From positions 1-5,819 of the forward strand of contig JALXDB010000267.1 of the NCBI GenBank assembly GCA_026990615.1: a stretch of DNA of 5,819 bases, in the 5' to 3' direction. Below are positions 1 through 4,484 of the stretch, piece after piece; within the stretch, counting starts at the first letter, position 1, and each line of letters opens with the position of its first letter. The DNA is from Spirochaetota bacterium (lineage in GTDB: Bacteria; Spirochaetota; B62-G9). Position numbers and translations under genes: made by a program. The notes beneath the pieces are model-generated. The model made no database searches, had not been told where the DNA came from, and saw only the letters and a program-made list of their open reading frames with translations.

Positions 1-1
1 A

Positions 2-7
2 TATAAT
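2..7 (+). promoter_or_regulatory. possible -10 box for the HIT-family gene
   Basis: A perfect TATAAT lies 21 bases before the TTG start at 29 and would place a transcript start near 14, giving a leader of about 15 bases that contains the Shine-Dalgarno sequence. The matching -35 region would lie before the window, so it cannot be checked. In AT-rich DNA a TATAAT can occur by chance. Confidence 0.25.
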
Positions 8-28
8 TTTATTAAACAGGAGAAAAAA

Positions 29-529
29 TTGCCCCTGAAGTTCAGCAATCTCTTCTCAACTAAAAAGATGGAATATTTCAAAGGCAAAAGACCCAATGTT
101 GACTGTATTTTATGCGAAATTGCAAAAGAGTCAGGGAAGGTAAAAGAACTAACAGTTTTTCGTGGGAAATATTCAATCATCAGTGTTAACAAATACCCTT
201 ACAATTCAGGCCACCTTTTGATATTCCCAATCAGACACATCATAGATTACAGAGACCTAATGGATGAAGAGGAAAAAGAGATATCAAAGCTTCTCAGGAT
301 AAGCCTTGATATTCTGGAAGAGCTATACAGTCCATCGGGCTTCAATTTTGGATACAATATGGGAAACTTTTCAGGTGCAAGCATTTCCCATATTCATATG
401 CATGTTATCCCGCGATATATAAATGTACTTGGTTTTATAGACATTGTCGGTGGGGCAAAAATTATCGTTGAAGATCCGGTAATAACAATGAAAAGATTAA
501 GAGAGGCATTCAAGAAGGTAAATATCTAG
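29..529 (+). CDS. HIT-family nucleotide hydrolase/transferase (Ap4A-type)
   Basis: This 166-residue protein belongs to the histidine triad superfamily, whose members hydrolyse or phosphorolyse dinucleoside polyphosphates or nucleoside phosphoramidates in the cytoplasm. Visible signatures are a CxxC pair (Cys26, Cys29) probably binding zinc, the stretch NKYPYNSGHLLIFP (54-67), and the catalytic triad HIHMHV (His121, His123, His125) followed by IPR. The TTG start is chosen because AGGAGA lies at 18-23. In addition, the segment before the internal Met14 (NLFSTKKMEYFKG) resembles the conserved LWAPWRMEYI-like N-terminus of the Ap4A phosphorylase-like branch, so an ATG start at 68 would remove family sequence. 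The gene runs tail to tail against the minus-strand thiamine pyrophosphokinase region, and its TAG stop lies in a CTAG shared with the opposing small frame. Family membership is firm. The exact substrate (Ap4A, AMP-lysine-type phosphoramidate or another) is inferred only from resemblance and is uncertain. Confidence 0.9.
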   Translation: MPLKFSNLFSTKKMEYFKGKRPNVDCILCEIAKESGKVKELTVFRGKYSIISVNKYPYNSGHLLIFPIRHIIDYRDLMDEEEKEISKLLRISLDILEELYSPSGFNFGYNMGNFSGASISHIHMHVIPRYINVLGFIDIVGGAKIIVEDPVITMKRLREAFKKVNI

Positions 530-654
530 GCTTTAAAACATAAAACAAACCCGTGTGCCCCTGCAACATCCCAATCCTCTTCAATAATTGGATCAAGGAG
601 AGCACAAAAAATAGTGCTTTTCTTAAATGTATTTACTGCAAACCTGTAGCACAC
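526..654 (-). CDS. small hypothetical ORF, possible truncated SRAP-like remnant
   Basis: A GTG-started frame of 42 codons lies directly downstream of thiamine pyrophosphokinase on the same strand. AAAGGAG (664-658) overlaps the kinase stop and sits three bases before the GTG, rather close but usable, so translational coupling is plausible. The product begins MCYRFAVNTFKKS and later has DWDVAGAHGF. A mature N-terminal Cys2 in an MCxRF context is the hallmark of SRAP (YedK/HMCES) proteins, which crosslink abasic sites, and some family members have a Gly-Phe-containing stretch at a comparable distance. A full SRAP domain is about 200 residues, so this would be only the first part, cut off at the junction with the HIT gene. 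The family link is a weak pattern match, not a firm identification. The frame is also open upstream of the GTG, inside the kinase gene, so the start is not certain. It could equally be an unrelated small protein or non-coding. Confidence 0.35.
   Translation of the reverse strand: MCYRFAVNTFKKSTIFCALLDPIIEEDWDVAGAHGFVLCFKA
595..624 (+). terminator. candidate hairpin terminator after the HIT gene
   Basis: As plus-strand RNA, AAGGAGAGCAC (595-605) pairs with GTGCTTTTCTT (614-624) around the loop AAAAAATA: eleven pairs, two of them G-U, with a Watson-Crick core AGCAC/GTGCT. The U-rich segment after the core (618-621) could act as a short terminator tail. It lies 66 bases past the HIT stop. On the minus strand the two G-U pairs become A-C mismatches, so it favours plus-strand transcription. 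It is weak and overlaps the small minus-strand frame. Confidence 0.3.
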
Positions 655-662
655 GATCTCCT

Positions 663-1292
663 TTAATAATTGGACCTCTTATTCAGAAAAAAAAGCCACC
701 CTCTTCCTTCTACTTCAAGTCCTGCATTTTCAGCCACAATAATATTTGAAAGGCCCCTGCTTGATGGTTTTAAAATCTCATTATGCAAAACATATTCAAA
801 CCCCCACATTCTCCTTACCTCAAGTCCTTCCGTAAGTGCCACAAGTGAACATGTTTTGCCGTTGTATCCGGTGAGCTCAAGAGAATCTACAATATTGTAG
901 ATATCCACTTCACTTCCAACAAACATTGTTTTAACATCAAAATATGCAAGCAGGAGAAGATTAATAAACTCGTGGTCCTTCCTCCCGTTTAGTGCCCCAT
1001 AAACAAAGACCATATCCGGATCAAGGTCCCTTGCATACCTGAGCGCCAATTCAAAATCAGAATAATCCTTCTTTTGTGGATACTCAACAATTTTAACCTT
1101 TTCTATATTGACATCTCTAACCGAATCGAGGTCTCCAATTAAAACATCAGGCAATAAACCGAGTTTTTCAGCAAGGAGAAAACCGCCATCAGCACTAATT
1201 ATAAAATCCCCCTTGCTGTATTCGTTTTTAAAATTATTTATAAATGGCTCCAATCCATCTGCCCTGCCATTCACAAGAATAAATACTTTCAT
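663..1292 (-). CDS. thiamine pyrophosphokinase (thiamine diphosphokinase)
   Basis: The 209-residue product fits the usual length of bacterial thiamine pyrophosphokinase, which transfers pyrophosphate from ATP to thiamine to make the cofactor thiamine diphosphate in the cytoplasm. The catalytic-domain motifs are in order: ADGG (34-37), LPDVLIGDLDSV (47-58) with the metal-binding acidic residues, KKDYSDFELAL (74-84), GALNGRKDHEFINLLLL (99-115), and, in the C-terminal thiamine-binding beta domain, SSRGLSNII (177-185). The ATG at 1292 is preceded only by a weak AGAG, about nine bases upstream. It follows the chemoreceptor gene on the same strand with an 81-base gap and no clear terminator between them, so read-through is possible. 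No TPP riboswitch-like element is visible in the gap, as would be expected if the enzyme is used for salvage and is constitutive. The common symbol varies (thiN, tnr3-like), so none is assigned. Confidence 0.92.
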   Translation of the reverse strand: MKVFILVNGRADGLEPFINNFKNEYSKGDFIISADGGFLLAEKLGLLPDVLIGDLDSVRDVNIEKVKIVEYPQKKDYSDFELALRYARDLDPDMVFVYGALNGRKDHEFINLLLLAYFDVKTMFVGSEVDIYNIVDSLELTGYNGKTCSLVALTEGLEVRRMWGFEYVLHNEILKPSSRGLSNIIVAENAGLEVEGRGWLFFLNKRSNY

Positions 1293-1373
1293 CTGATTAC
1301 TCTAAATTTTCCAATGGGTTCTTTCCTTGCTGCTGTTTAATATAAAATTCCCAAACTCTATATAAAATATAAT
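1293..1373 (-). other. 81-bp AT-rich gap between chemoreceptor and kinase genes
   Basis: No gene, riboswitch or intrinsic terminator is visible here. A TATATT (minus strand, 1344-1339) could serve as a -10 box for the kinase gene, but no good -35 lies 16-18 bases further up. Whether the kinase has its own promoter or is transcribed by read-through from the receptor gene cannot be decided from sequence. Confidence 0.4.
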
Positions 1374-3251
1374 TTATTCTCTAATGGTAATATCTAAAAT
1401 TTCAGATCCATCTTTATCAGACTTTGAAGGATGCTCACCATCGACATCCCCAATATTATTATCTGCCACCTTACTGGTACCTTCTATTAAAGGTACAGAA
1501 TTATTAATACCCACATCTCTGGTTTTTACTCTGAAAACATCAACCATTCCAGACAGCCTGTCAATAATCATATTAACGTCTTCAAGTATTTTATTCATCT
1601 CTTCTATAGCCATTGAAGTTGACTGTACCATTTCATTTACATTTTCAATTGATGTCGATAGTTCTCTTGTATTTGTAGACTGCTCCTCGGTTGCTGCATA
1701 TATACTCTGGCTCATCTCACTTATCTTTCTAACCGAACCCACAACACTATTTATCCTATCAATTGTACTTTTAATTGTTATAAGAAGTCTATCTATAGAT
1801 TCATATGCCTCTTTTGAACCGCTCATTACGTTCTCCATAAGCCTTCCGGAAACGTTCGATTTTTCGACACCGGTAGTTATAAGGGAATTTACCTCTTTTA
1901 TAAGCTCGGTTATCTCTTTGGTGGCTTCTGCACTTCTCTCCGCAAGCTTACTCACTTCATCGGCAACAACTGCAAACCCCCTTCCATGTTCGCCTGCCCG
2001 GGCAGCTTCTATAGAGGCATTTAAGGCTAACAGCTTTGTCTGGTCAGCTATCTCAGTAATTGTCTCCACAATGCCCGACATCCTCTCAGCACTTGAAGCT
2101 ATGTTGTTGATTGCACCTATTGCTTCCTCAACTGAGGAAACACCCTTTTCTGTCAACTCAACCGCATTTTTTGCAGAATCAGCGACCCTCCCCAAAACTG
2201 TTGATATTTCATCGGTGTCTTTTTTTATCTCTTCCATGGATGTCGAAATTTCAGAAACGGCTATATTCTGGTTCTCGGCCTGTTCGGCCACCTGCTCTAC
2301 GGAAACTGTTAATTGCTCTATTGCAGCACTATTCTCCTCAAGGGCTGCTGCCTGCTCCTGGGATCTTTCAAAAACCTCTCTAAATTTTTCAGAAAGCTTT
2401 TCACTATCAACATTTAAATCCATGACAGATTCCTTAATACTGCCAATCATCCCGGCAAATCTGGTGGTGGTCTTATTTATATCGTCTATCAATTTACCAA
2501 TCTCATCGTCTCTCTTTACCTCTATCGAAGATTCAAGGTTTCCGTTTTCTACGTTGTGAAAATGATCAGTAGCAGACTTCATATCTCTGAGCAATTTTCT
2601 TGAAAAAACAACGATTGAAAAAACAACAATCAAAGATATAAGGAAAATGATTCCAGCAATTACATAGATAATTCTTGTTTTTACACTCGATATCTCCTTA
2701 TCAATATCATTTATATATATTCCAGTTCCAACAATCCAACCCCAGGGTTTAAATCCCATTACATAACTGAGTTTTGGCTCTATTCTATTTTTATCACTGT
2801 AGTACTGCCATTTGTATCTGACAAAACCCGCCCCTTTTTCTTTACAAACTTTAACAAATTCTTTAAACAGGTACTTCCCATCAGGATCATGAATCCCCGA
2901 TAAGTCTTTACCGGTAAGATCTGGTCTGAAAGGATGCATAACCATTTTAACATCGTAGGTATTAATCCAGAAATAATCTTTCTTTTTACTTCCATACCTG
3001 AGATTTTTGATTATATCCTTGGCCAGTTCCTGTGCCTTTTTCCTTGTCATTTTTCCGGACTGTTCCAGCTTGTAGCAGTAATCAACGATTCCAACTGCAG
3101 TTTCAACCAGGTGTTTTACATGAACCTCTTTCTGTATAAAAAATTGTTGTTGAAAAAACGATAAAAGAAATATTGTCAAAGCTGTAAAAACAACAATCGG
3201 TATAACGCTAAACATTGCAATCTTATAGCTTAACTTCCTCTGAAAAATCAT
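1374..3251 (-). CDS. methyl-accepting chemotaxis protein with sCache_2 sensor
   Basis: This inner-membrane chemoreceptor senses a small ligand outside the membrane and controls CheA kinase through CheW. Using the ATG at 3251 (625 residues), the order is: transmembrane helix about 11-33; periplasmic single-Cache (sCache_2) domain about 36-185, with KDYFWIN (91-97), the [15 protein letters not shown] stretch (105-119) and [10 protein letters not shown] (171-180); second transmembrane helix about 193-216; HAMP about 217-270; then the long cytoplasmic coiled coil, with methylation-type helices around 296-316 and 516-531. The hairpin tip, running from [22 protein letters not shown] at about 400 to [11 protein letters not shown] at about 440, contacts CheA/CheW. 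An ATG 24 bases upstream (3275) is in frame but has no ribosome site. GGAGG at 3262-3258 sits six bases before the chosen ATG. The last 45 or so residues form a polar, acidic tail without an NWETF-like CheR-docking pentapeptide. The ligand cannot be named; sCache_2 receptors often bind small organic acids. Confidence 0.97.
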   Translation of the reverse strand: MIFQRKLSYKIAMFSVIPIVVFTALTIFLLSFFQQQFFIQKEVHVKHLVETAVGIVDYCYKLEQSGKMTRKKAQELAKDIIKNLRYGSKKKDYFWINTYDVKMVMHPFRPDLTGKDLSGIHDPDGKYLFKEFVKVCKEKGAGFVRYKWQYYSDKNRIEPKLSYVMGFKPWGWIVGTGIYINDIDKEISSVKTRIIYVIAGIIFLISLIVVFSIVVFSRKLLRDMKSATDHFHNVENGNLESSIEVKRDDEIGKLIDDINKTTTRFAGMIGSIKESVMDLNVDSEKLSEKFREVFERSQEQAAALEENSAAIEQLTVSVEQVAEQAENQNIAVSEISTSMEEIKKDTDEISTVLGRVADSAKNAVELTEKGVSSVEEAIGAINNIASSAERMSGIVETITEIADQTKLLALNASIEAARAGEHGRGFAVVADEVSKLAERSAEATKEITELIKEVNSLITTGVEKSNVSGRLMENVMSGSKEAYESIDRLLITIKSTIDRINSVVGSVRKISEMSQSIYAATEEQSTNTRELSTSIENVNEMVQSTSMAIEEMNKILEDVNMIIDRLSGMVDVFRVKTRDVGINNSVPLIEGTSKVADNNIGDVDGEHPSKSDKDGSEILDITIRE

Positions 3252-3257
3252 CTCTTT

Positions 3258-3262
3258 CCTCC
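3258..3262 (-). promoter_or_regulatory. Shine-Dalgarno site fixing the chemoreceptor start
   Basis: GGAGG on the minus strand lies six bases before the ATG at 3251. The longer in-frame alternative at 3275 has only AT-rich sequence before it, and this GGAGG would lie inside its reading frame. This favours the 625-residue form over the 633-residue one. Confidence 0.8.
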
Positions 3263-3304
3263 AACCTATTGTCATTCAATCAATTGTAAATAAGATAATA
3301 ATAA

Positions 3305-3335
3305 ATTATAAAGAAAAATAACAATAATTTCACAA
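3305..3335 (-). promoter_or_regulatory. candidate sigma-70-type promoter of the chemoreceptor gene
   Basis: On the minus strand a perfect TATAAT (3310-3305) is preceded by TTGTGA (3335-3330) with a 19-base spacer, longer than the ideal 17. The transcript would start near 3298, giving a leader of about 47 bases. No sigma-28-like CCGA element in minus orientation was found in this intergenic region, so the receptor seems not to share the flagellin's promoter class. The region is very AT-rich, which lowers certainty. Confidence 0.4.
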
Positions 3336-3356
3336 TTTTTTTAGATAAATTATTGT
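3321..3356. repeat. perfect 10-bp inverted repeat in the divergent intergenic region
   Basis: ACAATAATTT (3321-3330) and AAATTATTGT (3347-3356) are exact reverse complements separated by 16 bases. The left arm abuts the candidate receptor -35 box, so the dyad could be an operator. Its AT-only core in AT-rich DNA means chance cannot be excluded. Confidence 0.45.
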
Positions 3357-3434
3357 ATGTATTATTAACATGATTAATTTACTAAAATTACATCTCAATC
3401 CGATTATTCTCTGAATCATATTTAATAAAACTGC

Positions 3435-3461
3435 TAAAGGAATTTTTATTTAATCCGAAAG
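3435..3461 (+). promoter_or_regulatory. sigma-28 (FliA-type) promoter of the flagellin gene
   Basis: TAAA (3435-3438), fifteen bases, then TCCGAAAG (3454-3461) matches the flagellar sigma-28 pattern TAAA-N15-GCCGATAA, with exact spacing, an intact CCGA core and five of eight positions in the -10 element. The transcript would start near 3468, about 43 bases before the ATG. Flagellin genes are classic sigma-28 targets, so the position is biologically sensible. Confidence 0.75.
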
Positions 3462-3469
3462 AAATAGCA

Positions 3470-3506
3470 GGACAGGGAAGTCCAATACCACCCAATCAAG
3501 GAGGAG
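3470..3506 (+). promoter_or_regulatory. predicted dual CsrA-binding leader with Shine-Dalgarno site
   Basis: GGAC (3470-3473) pairs with GTCC (3480-3483) around the hexaloop AGGGAA, so an AGGGA core is displayed in a hairpin loop, the preferred CsrA target. About 24 bases downstream, AAGGAGGAG (3498-3506), the strong ribosome-binding site, contains a second ANGGA core. A CsrA dimer bridging both would block ribosome access. This arrangement resembles that known for Bacillus hag, and CsrA repression of flaB is reported in Borrelia. Binding is inferred from sequence; the ribosome site itself is certain. Confidence 0.55.
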
Positions 3507-3510
3507 TACC

Positions 3511-4383
3511 ATGGTTATCAACCATAACCTCAGTGCAATTTTTGCAAATCGTCAACTCAAATTCACTACCTGGGCAGTTAATAAAGATATAGAAAAACTG
3601 TCATCAGGTATGAGAATCAACAGAGCTGGAGATGACGCTTCAGGGTTGGCCGTCTCTGAAAAGATGAGATCCCAGATCAGAGGTATGCGCAGGGCAGAAC
3701 AGAATGTTGAAGATGGAATATCCTTCATCCAGACAGCAGAAGGCTACCTTGAGGAGACTCAGGCAGTTCTGCAGAGGCTGAGGGAGTTAGCCGTTCAGGC
3801 ATCAAACGGCATCTACTCAACTGAAGACAGGATGATGATTCAAGTTGAAGTCTCCCAGCTTGTAGATGAAATCGATAGAATTGCCTCGCATGCCCAGTTC
3901 AACGGTATGAACATACTCACAGGAAGATTTGCAAGAGAATCAGGTGAAAACACAATCACAGCAAGCATGTGGATCCATATGGGGCCAAATATGGATCAGA
4001 GGAAGAGAATCTATATCGGAACAATGACATCTCAGGGATTAGGCCTTAAAAATCCTATCGGCCCTGCTCACGGAGCAACCTTTATCAGCATCAGCACCCC
4101 TGCAAAGGCAAACAGAGCAATTGGTGCCATCGATCAGGCCTTGATGAAGGTGTCAAAGCAGAGAGCCGATCTCGGTGCATACCAGAACAGACTTGAATAT
4201 GCTGCTAAGGGATTAATGACAGGATACGAGAATATGCAGGCAGCCGAATCAAGGATAAGGGACACAGACATGGCCGAACAGATGGTGGATTTTGTTAAAA
4301 ATCAGATCCTTGTACAGGCAGGAACTGCTATGCTCGCTCAGGCTAATACTACACCTCAATCTGTTCTCCAGCTACTCCGTTAG
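3511..4383 (+). CDS. flaB: flagellin, spirochaetal FlaB-like filament core protein
   Basis: The 290-residue product polymerises into the flagellar filament after export through the flagellar type III apparatus; it has no cleavable signal peptide. The N-terminal D0/D1 part starts [16 protein letters not shown] and contains [20 protein letters not shown] (29-48) and [17 protein letters not shown] (87-103). The C-terminal part has [14 protein letters not shown] (216-229), [12 protein letters not shown] (244-255) and the end SVLQLLR. Both parts form the coiled-coil core. The link between them is short and lacks variable D2/D3 domains. The stretch at 139-172, with its Trp154, strongly resembles spirochaetal FlaB, so the filament is probably periplasmic, although an external flagellin of a related lineage is not excluded. 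The ATG follows AAGGAGGAG at 3498-3506. The gene is monocistronic, with a sigma-28 promoter before it and an intrinsic terminator after. It is less AT-rich than its surroundings, as expected for a highly expressed gene. Spirochaetes often carry several flaB paralogues; only one is seen here. Confidence 0.96.
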   Translation: MVINHNLSAIFANRQLKFTTWAVNKDIEKLSSGMRINRAGDDASGLAVSEKMRSQIRGMRRAEQNVEDGISFIQTAEGYLEETQAVLQRLRELAVQASNGIYSTEDRMMIQVEVSQLVDEIDRIASHAQFNGMNILTGRFARESGENTITASMWIHMGPNMDQRKRIYIGTMTSQGLGLKNPIGPAHGATFISISTPAKANRAIGAIDQALMKVSKQRADLGAYQNRLEYAAKGLMTGYENMQAAESRIRDTDMAEQMVDFVKNQILVQAGTAMLAQANTTPQSVLQLLR

Positions 4384-4407
4384 TCTGAAATCAATACAAC
4401 CCCCAAG

Positions 4408-4435
4408 AAAGGCAGCTTGATAGCTGCCTTTTTTT
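4408..4435 (+). terminator. intrinsic terminator of the flagellin gene
   Basis: GGCAGCT (4411-4417) and AGCTGCC (4422-4428) form a seven-pair stem around TGAT, extended by an AAA/TTT base and followed by a run of seven T (4429-4435). It lies 25 bases after the flagellin stop and isolates the downstream gene from flagellin transcription. Confidence 0.93.
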
Positions 4436-4449
4436 ATTATTCTAATATA

Positions 4450-4478
4450 TTGACCTGAATCCATATTTTATTTAACTT
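4450..4478 (+). promoter_or_regulatory. candidate promoter giving a leaderless CCA-enzyme transcript
   Basis: TTGACC (4450-4455) is a five-of-six match to the -35 consensus. Seventeen bases later comes TAACTT (4473-4478), a poor -10 with three of six matches. The predicted start lies at about 4485, the A of the ATG itself. No Shine-Dalgarno sequence precedes the gene, which fits a leaderless message. The weak -10 keeps confidence low. Confidence 0.35.
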
Positions 4479-4484
4479 GTGAGT

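Noticed and set aside
670..900. Plus-strand frame of 76 codons opposite thiamine pyrophosphokinase
   Set aside because: It is antisense to a gene whose motifs are complete, its composition is Ser/Pro/Thr-rich as expected for an antisense shadow, and it has no ribosome site.
1293..1373. Possible TPP riboswitch before thiamine pyrophosphokinase
   Set aside because: The gap is only 81 bases and AT-rich, and I see no CUGAGA-type conserved core or supporting stems.
1384..2559. Plus-strand open frame of 391 codons opposite the chemoreceptor
   Set aside because: It is exactly antisense to a firm receptor gene, and its Ser/Ile-rich translation is what codon bias of the sense gene produces. It has no domain and no ribosome site of note.
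3383..3406. Second sigma-28-like site: TAAA followed by TCCGATTA upstream of the flagellin
   Set aside because: The -10 part is good, but the spacing between elements is 12 instead of 15 bases, and no TAAA stands at the right distance. The site at 3435-3461 is correctly spaced and closer to the gene.
4450..4469. TTGACC paired with the nearer TATTTT as a promoter
   Set aside because: The spacer would be only eight bases, far too short for a sigma-70 promoter.
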